DNA of 64,000 bases from Rubrivivax sp. Lineage in GTDB: Bacteria > Pseudomonadota > Gammaproteobacteria > Burkholderiales > Burkholderiaceae_C. The translations under genes were made by a program, and so were the position numbers. Below the pieces are notes generated by a model. The model made no database searches. It was not told the DNA's origin and was given only the letters and a program-made list of their open reading frames with translations. Below, piece by piece: positions 26,446 to 36,026 of this stretch (position 1 is the first letter of the stretch; the number at the start of each line of letters is the position of its first letter). The stretch covers positions 62,001-126,000 of the forward strand of contig JALHMT010000007.1 of assembly GCA_022843905.1 (NCBI GenBank), given 5' to 3'.

Positions 26446-27168
26446 GTGGCCGCCCAATCCGTCTCTCCGATTCCGCCTGGTGCTCCTCTCGAAGGCGATG
26501 GTCTCAAGCCTGCATTGAAGGAGGACGCGCGTGAGCGCTTGCTCCAAACGGCTCTGAGGCTGTTCGCCCATCAAGGTTTCACGAAAACCTCGACCCGTGA
26601 GCTGGCCGAAGCGGCGCAGGTCAACGTGGCGTCCATCAGCTACTACTTCGGTGACAAGGCCGGCCTGTACCGTGCCGTGTTCTTCGAGCCGATGGGGGGT
26701 TGCGAACCCGACATGGCGCTGGTCACCGACCCCGAGGCGGCCTTGCCGCAGGCGCTTCGCGGCTTCTTCGCAGGCTTTCTGGAACCTCTGCGCCTGGGCG
26801 ACGCGGCGCAGCTCTGCATGAAGCTGCGCTTTCGCGAGATCCTCGAGCCCACCGGACTCTGGCAGGAAGAGATCGCCCTGGGCATCAAGCCCATGCACGA
26901 CGGCCTGGTCGACGTGCTCTGCCGTCACTTGCACAGTCCGCCCGACGAGCACGTCCAGCGGCTGGCGACCTGCCTGGCCGGCCTTGCCGTGCACCTGCAC
27001 GTCGGCCGCGACATCACCGAAGCGGTGGCTCCGGGGCTCAACGACGGCCCCGACGCGGTCGACCGCTGGATCGACGTCCTGGTGATGTACGGCCTGGCGA
27101 TGATCGATGCCGAGGCCGGACGCCGTGCGGCCTCGGACGACGCGCAGCGTCAGGGGGCCGCTCGATGA
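26446..27168 (+). CDS. TetR/AcrR family repressor, CerR-type C-terminal domain
   Basis: Probable local repressor of the RND pump that follows. The 240-residue protein has the HTH at about residues 27-75 (RERLLQTALRLFAHQGF, TSTRELAEAAQVNVASISYYFGDKAGLYRAV) and a DUF1956/CerR-like ligand domain (LCMKLRFREILEPTGLW). It begins with GTG at 26446. The TGA overlaps the ATG of the outer membrane component by 4 bases, so regulator and pump are one transcript. A palindrome at 26414-26423 is a plausible operator. Confidence 0.92.
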   Translation: MAAQSVSPIPPGAPLEGDGLKPALKEDARERLLQTALRLFAHQGFTKTSTRELAEAAQVNVASISYYFGDKAGLYRAVFFEPMGGCEPDMALVTDPEAALPQALRGFFAGFLEPLRLGDAAQLCMKLRFREILEPTGLWQEEIALGIKPMHDGLVDVLCRHLHSPPDEHVQRLATCLAGLAVHLHVGRDITEAVAPGLNDGPDAVDRWIDVLVMYGLAMIDAEAGRRAASDDAQRQGAAR

Positions 27169-28625
27169 GCCGCCCTGCGTTGCACGGGCCGGCACTGGCC
27201 CTGGCCTGGCTGCTGGGCGGCTGCGCCAGTCTCGGGGGTGCGCCGGCAACAAAGGCTCTGCCGGAGCCGTCCGCGCTGGCCTCGCAGTGGCGCAATGCGC
27301 CGCCGCCACTGGCCCAGCCCCTGTCCGCGCTGACGACATCGGCGGCTTGGGCGCAGATCGACGAGCCGCTGCTGCCCGAATTGATCGCCGCGGCCGAGCT
27401 GGCCAGTCCGTCGCTGGCCGCCGCCGCCGCCCGCATCGAACGTGCACGCGCGACGCGCGCCGCCGCAGGCGCCGCACTGCAGCCGCGTCTGAATGCAGTC
27501 GCCGCTGCGCAGAGCGGGCGCAGCCTTCCTGGCAGCCCTGGCGTCGGCAGTGCCAGCCTGGGCGCGCAGGCGGGATGGGAAATCGATCTGTTCGGCGGCC
27601 TGTCGGCGTCGGCAACGGCTGCCCAGGCCCGCATCGACGCGGCCGATGCGCAGTGGCATGCCGCGCGCACTGCAGTGGCCGCCGAGACCGTCACCAGCCT
27701 CGTGGGTCTGCGGGCCTGTCGGGCCCTGGCGCGGCAGACGCAAGCCGATGCAGCCTCGCGCGAAGAGACATCGCGCCTGACGGAGCTGCGCGCCCAGGCC
27801 GGCTTCTCGGCACCGGCCGAAGCGGCACTGTCGCGGGCCAGCGCGGCGCAGGCGCGCAGCCAGCTTGCCGCCCAGCAGGCGCAATGCGAGGGACTGCTGC
27901 AGTCGCTCATCGAACTGACGGCATTGCCCGCCGCCGACCTGCTGCAGCGCCTGGCGCCGGGCGAAGCCCGCGTGCCTTCGGTGGCCCAGGCCGGCATTGC
28001 TGCCGTGCCGGCCGACCTGCTCGCGCTGCGTCCGGACGTGCACGCCGCGGGTCGCGAGGTGATTGCCGCCGCGGGCGACCGCAAGGCGGCCGAGGCTGCG
28101 CTGCTGCCGCAGATCTCGCTGGCCGGCTCCATCGGCCTGGCATCGGCGCGCAGCATGGGCGTCACGACCAGCGGCAGCACGTGGTCGCTCGGCCCGCTGC
28201 AGGTCTCGCTGCCCATCTTCGACGGCGGCCGCAACCGGGCCAACGTCGCCGCCTCGCGCGCCGAGTACGACGCCGCGGTGGTCAGCTACCAGGGCCAGAT
28301 CCGCCGCGCCGTGCGCGAGGTCGAACAGGCCCTGCTGTCCTTGCAAAGCACGGCCGACCGGTCGGTCGACGCGCGCGCCGCGGCCGAAGGCTTCGAGGCC
28401 TCGCTGCGCGCCACCGAAGCCCGCTACCGCGGCGGTCTGGCCAGCCTGTTCGAGCTCGAGGACTCGCGCCGCAGTGCCGTGGCGGCGCAAAGCGCGCTCA
28501 TCGAGTTGCAGCGCGATCGCGCCATCGCCTGGGTCGACCTCGTGCGTGCCCTGGGCGGCGGCTGGCGCGCTCCCGATGTCCAGGCCGCCGCTGCGCAGAC
28601 CAGACTTCCGGCCGCCCGCCCCTGA
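27165..28625 (+). CDS. RND efflux outer membrane lipoprotein (OprM/NodT family)
   Basis: Outer membrane channel of a tripartite pump, 486 residues. A lipoprotein signal (LALAWLLGGCAS) puts lipid on the Cys of LGGC. Two OEP repeats follow, with LVGLRACRALARQTQ, LLALRPDVHAAGREVIAAAG and SLPIFDGGRNRANVAASRAEYDAA, the typical TolC-like beta-barrel and coiled-coil segments. Start overlaps tetR (ATGA). Its gene precedes the adaptor and pump genes, an order common in NodT-led operons. Confidence 0.93.
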   Translation: MSRPALHGPALALAWLLGGCASLGGAPATKALPEPSALASQWRNAPPPLAQPLSALTTSAAWAQIDEPLLPELIAAAELASPSLAAAAARIERARATRAAAGAALQPRLNAVAAAQSGRSLPGSPGVGSASLGAQAGWEIDLFGGLSASATAAQARIDAADAQWHAARTAVAAETVTSLVGLRACRALARQTQADAASREETSRLTELRAQAGFSAPAEAALSRASAAQARSQLAAQQAQCEGLLQSLIELTALPAADLLQRLAPGEARVPSVAQAGIAAVPADLLALRPDVHAAGREVIAAAGDRKAAEAALLPQISLAGSIGLASARSMGVTTSGSTWSLGPLQVSLPIFDGGRNRANVAASRAEYDAAVVSYQGQIRRAVREVEQALLSLQSTADRSVDARAAAEGFEASLRATEARYRGGLASLFELEDSRRSAVAAQSALIELQRDRAIAWVDLVRALGGGWRAPDVQAAAAQTRLPAARP

Positions 28626-28650
28626 AGAAACCAACGGACATCTCCCAGGC

Positions 28651-29799
28651 ATGAAGACATCCCCGATCACCCCCTGGGCCGTGGCCCTGGCCCTGTTCGT
28701 CGGCGTCGGCAGCGCCACGCTGGCGGTGCGTGCCGACGACCCTGCCAAGCCTGCTGCGGCCGCGCCCAAGCCCGCACTGAGCGTCGTCACGGTGCAGCCG
28801 CAGCGCAGCACACTGCCGGTGGCCGTTTCCGCCAACGGCAACATCGCCGCCTGGCAGGAGGCCATCGTCGGCGCCGAGAGCAACGGCTGGCGTCTGGCCG
28901 AGGTGCGCGTGAACGTCGGCGACGTGGTGCGCAAGGGCCAGGTGCTGGCCACGTTTGCCGCCGACATGGCGCAGGCCGACCTGGCGCAGATCCGCGCCAG
29001 CGTGGCCGAAGCCGAAGCCACGTTGGCCGAAGCGGCCGCCAATGCCGAGCGTGCCCGCGGACTGCAGGCCAGCGGAGCGCTGAGCGCGCAGCAGATCAAC
29101 CAGTACATGACCGCCGAGCGCACGGCCGCCGCGCGACTGGAAGCGCAGCGCGCCGCCGCACGCGTGCAGCAGCTTCGGCTGGCGCAGACGCAGGTGCTGT
29201 CGCCCGACAGCGGCGTCATCTCGGCACGCAGTGCCACCGTCGGCGCGGTCGTGCCCGCCGGGCAGGAACTGTTCCGGCTGATCCGCCAGGGCCGGCTGGA
29301 GTGGCGAGCCGAGGTCGCCTCCACCGACCTGGCCGCCATCAAGCCTGGCCAGCCGGTGCGACTGTCGCCGGCAGGTGCCGGTTCACTGGTGGGCAAGGTG
29401 CGCATGGTGGCCCCCACGGTCGAGGCCAGCACGCGCAACGGCCTGGTCTATGTCGATCTGCCCGCCGCGGGCGCGGCCAAGGCCGGCATGTTCGCGCGCG
29501 GCGAGTTCGAGATCGGCCAGACCTCGGCGCTGACCCTGCCGCAGGCCGCCGTGCTGCTGCGCGACGGTTTCGCCTGGGTCTTCGTCGTGGGAGCCGACTC
29601 GAAGGTGGCGCAGTCCAAGGTGAAGACCGGGCGCCGCGTCGGCGAGCGCATCGAGGTCCTCGAAGGACTGGACCCGGCGGCGCGCGTGGTCGCGTCGGGG
29701 GGTGGCTTCCTGGCCGATGGCGACACCGTGCGCGTCGTCGCCTCGGCTCCTGCCGCGACAACGGCGCCCGTGGCCTCCGCGCCGCTGGCGCGTCGCTGA
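28651..29799 (+). CDS. RND efflux periplasmic adaptor (membrane fusion protein)
   Basis: Links the pump to the outer membrane channel. The 382-residue protein has a signal sequence (PWAVALALFVGVGSATLAVRA), a split lipoyl domain (GWRLAEVRVNVGDVVRKGQVLATF and VLSPDSGVISARSATVGAVV), a coiled-coil hairpin (about residues 105-175) and the barrel and membrane-proximal domains. No lipobox Cys, so probably not lipidated. 25 bases after the channel gene. Confidence 0.93.
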   Translation: MKTSPITPWAVALALFVGVGSATLAVRADDPAKPAAAAPKPALSVVTVQPQRSTLPVAVSANGNIAAWQEAIVGAESNGWRLAEVRVNVGDVVRKGQVLATFAADMAQADLAQIRASVAEAEATLAEAAANAERARGLQASGALSAQQINQYMTAERTAAARLEAQRAAARVQQLRLAQTQVLSPDSGVISARSATVGAVVPAGQELFRLIRQGRLEWRAEVASTDLAAIKPGQPVRLSPAGAGSLVGKVRMVAPTVEASTRNGLVYVDLPAAGAAKAGMFARGEFEIGQTSALTLPQAAVLLRDGFAWVFVVGADSKVAQSKVKTGRRVGERIEVLEGLDPAARVVASGGGFLADGDTVRVVASAPAATTAPVASAPLARR

Positions 29800-29836
29800 G
29801 CCCTTTGCCGCAGCACGGTCACGAAGGCCCGCCGAC

Positions 29837-32800
29837 ATGAACGTCTCCGCCTGGTCAATCCGCAACCCGATTCCTTCGGTGATGCTGTTCATCATGCTCA
29901 CGCTGGTGGGCCTGCTGGCCTTCGAGCGCATGAAGATCCAGCAGTTTCCCGACATCGATCTGCCCACCGTCAGCATCACGGCATCGCTGCCCGGCGCGTC
30001 GCCGGCGCAGCTGGAGACCGAAGTCGTCCGCAAGCTCGAGAACTCGGTGGCCACGCTGCAGGGCGTCAAGCACATCTACTCGAAGGCGATGGACGGCACG
30101 GCCACCGTCACCGTCGAGTTCCGGCTCGAGAAGCCCACCCAGGAGGCAGTGGACGACGTTCGCGATGCCGTCTCGCGCGTGCGCTCCGACCTGCCGGGCG
30201 ACCTGCGCGACCCCGTCGTCAGCAAGCTGAACCTGTCGGGCTCGCCCATCCTGACCTACACCGTGGCCTCCACGCGCATGGACGACGAACAGCTGTCCTG
30301 GTTCGTCGACAACGACGTCGCCAAGGCGCTGCTGAGCGTGCCCGGCGTCGGCGCGGTCACGCGCGTGGGCGGCGTCACGCGCGAGGTGCAGGTCGAGCTC
30401 GACCCGGGCAGGCTGCTGGCCCTGGGCGCCAGCGCCGCCGACATCTCGCGTCAGCTGCGCAGCGTGCAGCAGGATGCTTCGGGAGGCCGTACCGACCTGG
30501 GCGGCGCCGAACAGTCGGTGCGCACCATCGCCACCGTGCAGACCGCCGCGGAACTCGGCCGTCTCGAGATCCCCTTGAGCGATGGTCGCCGTGTCCGGCT
30601 GGACCAGGTCGCCACCGTCACCGATACCGTGGCCGAGAAGCGCAGCGCCGCGCTGCTCGACGGCAAGCCGGTGGTCGGCTTCGAGATCGTGCGCTCGCTG
30701 GGCTCGGGTGAGGTCGAGGTCAAGGACGGGGTGCTGGCCCAGCTCGATCGCGTGCGGGCCGCGCATCCCGACATCCAGCTCACCGAGGCCTTCAACTTCG
30801 TCGATCCGGTCGAGGACAACTACAAGGGCTCGATGTACCTGCTGTACGAGGGCGCGGCACTGGCCGTGCTGGTCGTGTGGCTGTTCCTGCGCGACTGGCG
30901 CGCCACCTTCGTGGCCGCCACCGCCCTTCCGCTTTCGGTGATCCCGGCCTTCGCGGTCATGCACTACCTGTTCGGCTTCACCGTCAACACCGTCACCTTG
31001 CTGAGCCTGTCGCTGGTGGTCGGCATCCTGGTGGACGATGCGATCGTCGAGATCGAGAACATCATGCGGCACCTGGCCATGGGCAAGAAGCCGCTGGAAG
31101 CGGCGATGGAGGCGGCCGACGAGATCGGCATGGCTGTCATCGCCACCACCTTCACGCTGATCGCAGTCTTCCTGCCCACGGCCTTCATGAGCGGCGTGCC
31201 GGGCAAGTTCTTCGTGCAGTTCGGCTGGACGGCGGCCATCGCGGTGTTCTTCTCTCTGGTGGTCGCGCGCATGCTCACGCCGATGATGGCGGCCTACATC
31301 CTGCGGCCGCCGAAGAAGCAGCACACCGACGCGCGCTGGATGAAGATCTACATGGTGTGGGCTGCGTGGTGCCTGAAGCACCGCATCCTGACGATGCTGG
31401 GCGCCGCGGTGTTCTTCGTCGGCAGCTTCGCCCTGGTGCCCTTGCTGCCGACCGGCTTCATTCCGCCCGACGACCTGAGCCAGACCCAGGTCACGGTCAC
31501 GCTGCCGCCGGGCAGCACCTTCAGGCAGACACTCGCCGCGGCCGAGACCGCGCGCGCACTGGTCGAGAAGAACCCGCACGTCAAGCTCATCTACACCGCG
31601 GTGGGTGGCGGCGCGACGGGCAGCGACCCGTTTGCCGGCGGCGGCGGCGGTGCGGACGTCACCAAGGCCACGCTGACCCTGCAGATGACGCCTCGCGGGG
31701 AGCGCCGCGGCATCAGCAAGCAGGACATCGAAGCCGAGCTGCGCCGCTCGCTCGAAGCCGTGCCCGGCGCGCGCGTGAAGGTCGGCTTCGGCGGCAGCAG
31801 CGAGAAGTACGTGCTGGTGCTGGCCGGCGAAGACGGCCGCACCCTGGGCGAACACGCCCAGCTCGTCGAGCGCGAACTGCGCACCCTCCCCGGCATCGGT
31901 GCCGTCACGTCCACGTCCAGCCTGGTGCGGCCCGAGCTGGTGGTGAGGCCTGATGCCGCGCGCGCGGCCGACCTGGGGGTCACTTCGGCTGCCATCGCCG
32001 ACACCCTGCGCGTGGCGACCGCCGGCGACTACGACCAGGCCTTGGCCAAGCTGAACCTCGCCGAACGCCAGGTGCCGGTGGTGGTGAAGCTGCGCGCCGA
32101 TGCGCGCACCGACCTCGACCTCATCGCGCGCCTTCCCGTGCCCGGAGCGCGCGGACCGGTGCCCCTGGGCAACGTGGCCACCCTGGCCATCGAGAGCGGG
32201 CCGGCGCAGATCGACCGCTACGACCGCCTGCGCAACATCAACATCGAGATCGAGCTGAACCAGCAGCCGCTGGGTGCGGTGGAGAAGGCCGCGCTGGCCC
32301 TGCCCAGCCTGCAGAACCTGCCGCCGGGCGTCATCCAGACGACGGTGGGCGACGCCGAAGCGATGAACGAGCTGTTCGACAGCTTCGGCCTGGCCATGCT
32401 GACCGGTGTGATGTGCATCTACATCGTGCTGGTGCTGCTGTTCAAGAACTTCGTGCAGCCGGTGACGATCCTGGGCGCGCTGGTGCTGTCGATCCCCGGC
32501 GCGTTCCTGGCGCTGTTCGTCACGCAGACGGCGATCTCCATGCCGTCGATGATCGGCCTGATCATGCTGATGGGCATCGCCACGAAGAACTCCATCCTGC
32601 TGGTGGACTACGTCATCATCGCGCGGCGCGACCACGGCCTGCCGCGCGCCGAAGCCATCCTCGACGCCTGCCACAAGCGGGCGCGGCCGATCGTGATGAC
32701 CACCATCGCGATGGCCGCCGGCATGCTGCCCATCGCGCTGGGCATCGGCACCGATCCGAGCTTCCGCGCACCCATGGCCATCGTGGTGATCGGGGGGCTC

Positions 32801-32950
32801 ATCACCTCGACCTTCCTCAGCCTGCTGGTGATTCCGGTGCTCTTCACCTACGTCGACGACGCGGTGCAGCGTCTACGCCGGCTCTTCACGCGGCGCCGCC
32901 CGGCCGCCCCTTCCGGTGGCGCGGCCGAAGCCGCCGGGGCGGCCGAATGA
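29837..32950 (+). CDS. RND efflux inner membrane pump (AcrB/HAE1 family)
   Basis: Proton-driven exporter, 1037 residues, twelve membrane segments and two large periplasmic loops. The proton relay is intact: the DD pair in LVVGILVDDAIVEIENI (TM4) and the Lys of MGIATKNSILLVDY (TM10). The N-terminus IRNPIPSVMLFIMLTLVGLLAF is typical. Substrates cannot be read from sequence; the CerR-like regulator suggests drugs or other hydrophobic compounds rather than metals. The TGA overlaps the next gene's ATG by four bases. Confidence 0.95.
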   Translation: MNVSAWSIRNPIPSVMLFIMLTLVGLLAFERMKIQQFPDIDLPTVSITASLPGASPAQLETEVVRKLENSVATLQGVKHIYSKAMDGTATVTVEFRLEKPTQEAVDDVRDAVSRVRSDLPGDLRDPVVSKLNLSGSPILTYTVASTRMDDEQLSWFVDNDVAKALLSVPGVGAVTRVGGVTREVQVELDPGRLLALGASAADISRQLRSVQQDASGGRTDLGGAEQSVRTIATVQTAAELGRLEIPLSDGRRVRLDQVATVTDTVAEKRSAALLDGKPVVGFEIVRSLGSGEVEVKDGVLAQLDRVRAAHPDIQLTEAFNFVDPVEDNYKGSMYLLYEGAALAVLVVWLFLRDWRATFVAATALPLSVIPAFAVMHYLFGFTVNTVTLLSLSLVVGILVDDAIVEIENIMRHLAMGKKPLEAAMEAADEIGMAVIATTFTLIAVFLPTAFMSGVPGKFFVQFGWTAAIAVFFSLVVARMLTPMMAAYILRPPKKQHTDARWMKIYMVWAAWCLKHRILTMLGAAVFFVGSFALVPLLPTGFIPPDDLSQTQVTVTLPPGSTFRQTLAAAETARALVEKNPHVKLIYTAVGGGATGSDPFAGGGGGADVTKATLTLQMTPRGERRGISKQDIEAELRRSLEAVPGARVKVGFGGSSEKYVLVLAGEDGRTLGEHAQLVERELRTLPGIGAVTSTSSLVRPELVVRPDAARAADLGVTSAAIADTLRVATAGDYDQALAKLNLAERQVPVVVKLRADARTDLDLIARLPVPGARGPVPLGNVATLAIESGPAQIDRYDRLRNINIEIELNQQPLGAVEKAALALPSLQNLPPGVIQTTVGDAEAMNELFDSFGLAMLTGVMCIYIVLVLLFKNFVQPVTILGALVLSIPGAFLALFVTQTAISMPSMIGLIMLMGIATKNSILLVDYVIIARRDHGLPRAEAILDACHKRARPIVMTTIAMAAGMLPIALGIGTDPSFRAPMAIVVIGGLITSTFLSLLVIPVLFTYVDDAVQRLRRLFTRRRPAAPSGGAAEAAGAAE

Positions 32951-33909
32951 AGCGCCGTCCCTTCCTGCGTGTCCTGGGCGGCGCCGCGCTGCTGGCGCTG
33001 GCACCGGCGGTGCGTGCCGAGGACGCGCACCCCTTCGGCGTGACCGACCTCGACTGGCACGACGCCGCGCGCCAGCGCGACGTGCCCGTGCGCCTGTACC
33101 TGCCGGCATCGGCCAGCAGCCTGCGCCCGGCGCCGCTCGTGGTGTTCTCGCACGGCATCGGCGGCTCGCGCACCGGTTACCGCTATCTGGGCAGCCACTT
33201 TGCCAGCCAGGGCGTGGCCAGCCTGCACCTGCAGCATGTCGGCAGCGACCGCAACCTGTGGAGCGGCAGCGTGTTCTCGCTGGTCGCGCGCTTGCAGGGT
33301 GCAGCGCAGGAGGGCGAAGCCTTGTCGCGTGCGCGCGACCTTCGGTTTGCGCTCGACCAGGTGCTGGGCGGCGAGTTCGCGGCGCGGCTCGATGCTTCGC
33401 GTGTCGTCGCGGCCGGCCATTCCTACGGTGCCAACACCTCGCTGCTCGCGGTCGGGGCGCGCGTCGAGCGGCAGGGCGAGGTGGTGGATCTGCGCGACAC
33501 GCGCCTGCGTGCCGCCATCGTCATCTCTGCACCGCCCTTCTACGGTGAGAGCGAACCACAAAGGATCCTCGCGCCGATCCGCGTGCCCACGCTTCACATC
33601 ACCGCCACCGAGGACATCATCCGCATCCCCGGCTACTACAGCGCTGCCGACGACCGCATCGCGGTGTTCGACGCCATCGGCAGTTCCCGCAAGACCCTGG
33701 CCGTGTTCGAAGGCGGCTCGCACAGCATGTTCACCGACCGCCGGGGCACCGGTGGAGCGGCCCTCAACCCGCAGGTCAAGATGGCCACCCAGGCCTTGTC
33801 GATGGCCTTTCTGCACAGCGTGTTCGACGGCGACGATGGCGCCCTCAGGCGCTGGCCGCAGCGCTACGGCGGCATCGTCGCTCGCTTCGCCAGCGCCGGC
33901 ATGGGTTGA
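32947..33909 (+). CDS. Exported alpha/beta hydrolase (dienelactone hydrolase-like)
   Basis: A 320-residue secreted esterase-like protein with a signal peptide (FLRVLGGAALLALAPAVRA). The nucleophile elbow is GHSYG, the oxyanion region FSHGIGGSR, and the acid and His are likely in ITATEDIIRIPG and EGGSHSMF. It is translationally coupled to the RND pump gene, so hydrolysis of a pump substrate or of an external ester is possible. Specificity unknown. It ends one base before the convergent photolyase gene. Confidence 0.85.
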   Translation: MKRRPFLRVLGGAALLALAPAVRAEDAHPFGVTDLDWHDAARQRDVPVRLYLPASASSLRPAPLVVFSHGIGGSRTGYRYLGSHFASQGVASLHLQHVGSDRNLWSGSVFSLVARLQGAAQEGEALSRARDLRFALDQVLGGEFAARLDASRVVAAGHSYGANTSLLAVGARVERQGEVVDLRDTRLRAAIVISAPPFYGESEPQRILAPIRVPTLHITATEDIIRIPGYYSAADDRIAVFDAIGSSRKTLAVFEGGSHSMFTDRRGTGGAALNPQVKMATQALSMAFLHSVFDGDDGALRRWPQRYGGIVARFASAGMG

Positions 33910-35385
33910 TCAGCCCGCGGCCTTCACGACCGCGTAGCGCTGCAGCGTGCGCGCGCGCGCCTCGTCGTGCTGCACCACAGGCGCCGGATAGTCGCGGCCC
34001 AGTTCGACGCCGGCGGCCTGCAGGTCCAGCGGCCGCGCCTGCCAGGGCGCATGGATCAGCTTGTCGGGCAGGGCCGCCAGCTGCGGCAGGTAGCGGCGGA
34101 TGAAGCGTGCCTCGGGGTCGAACTTCTCGCTCTGCGTGACCGGATTGAAGATGCGGAAGTAGGGCTGGGCGTCGCAGCCGGTCGACGCAGCCCACTGCCA
34201 GCCGCCGTTGTTGGCCGCGAGATCGAAGTCGTTGAGCTTCTCGGCGAAATAGCGCTCGCCTCGGCGCCAGTCGATGCCCAGATCCTTCACCAGGAAGCTG
34301 GCCACCACCATGCGCAGGCGGTTGTGCATGTAGCCGGTCTGGTTGATCTGCTGCATGGCGGCGTCCACCAGCGGGTAGCCGGTGCGGCCTTCGCACCAGG
34401 CGGTGAACAGCGTGTCGGCGTGCTTGCCGTGTTCCCAGCGGATGCGGTCGTACTCGGGCTTGAAGGCCTGGCCGACCACGCGGGGGTGGTGGTGCAGGAT
34501 CTGGTGGTAGAAGTCGCGCCAGATCAGCTCCGACAGCCAGACCTCGGCGCCGCGGGAGCCTGCAGCCATGCGCTGGTGTGCCAGCCGCGCCAGGTGGCGC
34601 ACCGACACGGTGCCGAAGCGAAGGTGCGTGCTCAGGTAGCTGGGGCCCTTGACGGCAGGATAGTTGCGTGTTTCCTCGTAGCGGTCGATGCGTTCGAGGA
34701 AGTCGTCCAGCAGCTCCGCGGCACCCGCCGGGCCGCTCGGCAGGCGCAGCGTGTGCAGGTTGGTGGGCTGGAAGCCGATGTCTTCAAGTGCTGGTAGCCC
34801 GCGCAGGCCCTGGGGCACCGGCGACAGGGCCGATGCGTGGCGTGCCACCGGGTAGGCCCCCAGGAAGTACTCGTCGACCTTGCGCAGCCAGGCGTTCCTG
34901 TAGGGAGTGAACACGCTGAACGGGGCCCCGGCCTGCGTCAGCACCTCGCTTCGCTCGAACACCACGTGGTCCTTGGACGTGTGGAACACCACGCCGTGGT
35001 CGGCCAGCCGGCCCAGCACGCGGGCGTCTCGCGCCAGGGCGTCGGGTTCGTCGTCGTGGTTGGCGTAGACCGCCTGCACGCCCAGCTGGGCGGCCAGGCG
35101 CGGGATCTCGTCGACTGCCAGGCCGTGAACGACGATCAGGCCGGTTCCGGCCGTGCCGTGCGAGGCGCCCAGCGCATGAAGCGCCGCGTCGACCCCCTCC
35201 AGGCTGTCGCGCAGGAACTCGACGCGGCGGTCGGCGCGTGGCAGCGGGTCGAGGATGGCGCGGTCGAAGACGAAGGCGCACCACACCTGGCGCGCCGCCC
35301 GCAGCGCGTGGTGCAGCGCGGCGTGGTCGTCGGCCCGCAGGTCGCGGCGAAGCCAGACGAGGGCACGGTCAAAAGTTTTGTTCAC
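33910..35385 (-). CDS. phrB: Deoxyribodipyrimidine photolyase (CPD photolyase)
   Basis: Light-driven repair of cyclobutane pyrimidine dimers. The 491-residue flavoprotein has the N-terminal antenna domain (ALVWLRRDLRADDHAALH) and the FAD domain with SYLSTHLRFGTVSVRHLA, ELIWRDFYHQIL, GRTGYPLVDAAMQQINQTG, MHNRLRMVVASFLVKDL and NNGGWQWAASTGCDAQPY, including the Trp residues of the electron chain. The GTG at 35385 (VNKTFDRALVW) fits homologues; ATG codons further upstream overlap algH. A weak -10-like CACACT lies seven bases upstream and no clear ribosome binding site is present. Confidence 0.94.
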   Translation of the reverse strand: MNKTFDRALVWLRRDLRADDHAALHHALRAARQVWCAFVFDRAILDPLPRADRRVEFLRDSLEGVDAALHALGASHGTAGTGLIVVHGLAVDEIPRLAAQLGVQAVYANHDDEPDALARDARVLGRLADHGVVFHTSKDHVVFERSEVLTQAGAPFSVFTPYRNAWLRKVDEYFLGAYPVARHASALSPVPQGLRGLPALEDIGFQPTNLHTLRLPSGPAGAAELLDDFLERIDRYEETRNYPAVKGPSYLSTHLRFGTVSVRHLARLAHQRMAAGSRGAEVWLSELIWRDFYHQILHHHPRVVGQAFKPEYDRIRWEHGKHADTLFTAWCEGRTGYPLVDAAMQQINQTGYMHNRLRMVVASFLVKDLGIDWRRGERYFAEKLNDFDLAANNGGWQWAASTGCDAQPYFRIFNPVTQSEKFDPEARFIRRYLPQLAALPDKLIHAPWQARPLDLQAAGVELGRDYPAPVVQHDEARARTLQRYAVVKAAG

Positions 35386-35407
35386 CCGCCGGAGTGTGCC
35401 GCGGGAA

Positions 35408-35413
35408 TAAAAT
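35408..35413 (+). promoter_or_regulatory. -10-like hexamer TAAAAT, 6 bases before the algH start
   Basis: TAAAAT lies in the short gap between the divergent phrB and algH starts and ends six bases before the algH ATG. No Shine-Dalgarno sequence follows it, suggesting a leaderless message for the algH-ruvX-pyr operon. Confidence 0.5.
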
Positions 35414-35419
35414 GATCGC

Positions 35420-36001
35420 ATGGCCTCCGCCGATCGCATCGATCTCACCAACCAGTTCCTGATCGCCATGCCCGGCATGGCCGACGAGACCTTTGCCGGT
35501 ACCGTGGTCTACCTGTGCGAGCACACCGAGAAGGGCGCGCTGGGCCTGGTCATCAACAAGCCCATCGACATCAAGCTGAAGAACCTGTTCGAGAAAGTCG
35601 AACTCTCGCTCGACCGCGAGGAACTGGCCGAGCAGCCCGTGTACTTCGGCGGTCCGGTGCAGACCGAACGCGGTTTCGTCCTGCACGAAAAGCTGGGCGA
35701 GACCGGCAGCGTCTACAGCTCCACCATGTCCATACCCGGCGGGCTGGAGATGACCACCAGCAAGGACGTGCTGGAAGCCATGGCCAACGGCGCCGGCCCC
35801 AGGAAGGTGCTGATCACCCTGGGCTACAGCGGCTGGCAGGCCGGTCAGCTGGAAGAAGAGCTGGCGCGCAACGGCTGGCTGACGGTCGACGCCGACCCCC
35901 AGGTGATCTTCGACACGCCCATCGAAAAGCGCTACGACCGCGCGCTGTCGCTGCTGGGCTTCGATCCGCGCATGCTGTCCCAGCAGGTCGGCCACTCATG
36001 A
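35420..36001 (+). CDS. YqgE/AlgH family protein (UPF0301)
   Basis: A 193-residue cytoplasmic protein of unknown biochemical role; in Pseudomonas AlgH affects alginate gene expression. Conserved blocks: LTNQFLIAMPGMAD, GTVVYLCEHTEKGALGLVINKP, VYFGGPVQTERGFVLH and LGYSGWQAGQLEEELARNGW. It heads the widely conserved cluster algH-ruvX-pyrR-pyrB-pyrX. Start is well defined by homology and by the -10-like hexamer six bases away. Confidence 0.94.
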   Translation: MASADRIDLTNQFLIAMPGMADETFAGTVVYLCEHTEKGALGLVINKPIDIKLKNLFEKVELSLDREELAEQPVYFGGPVQTERGFVLHEKLGETGSVYSSTMSIPGGLEMTTSKDVLEAMANGAGPRKVLITLGYSGWQAGQLEEELARNGWLTVDADPQVIFDTPIEKRYDRALSLLGFDPRMLSQQVGHS

Positions 36002-36026
36002 TCGGCCCCCACCCCGGAGCCCCGGC

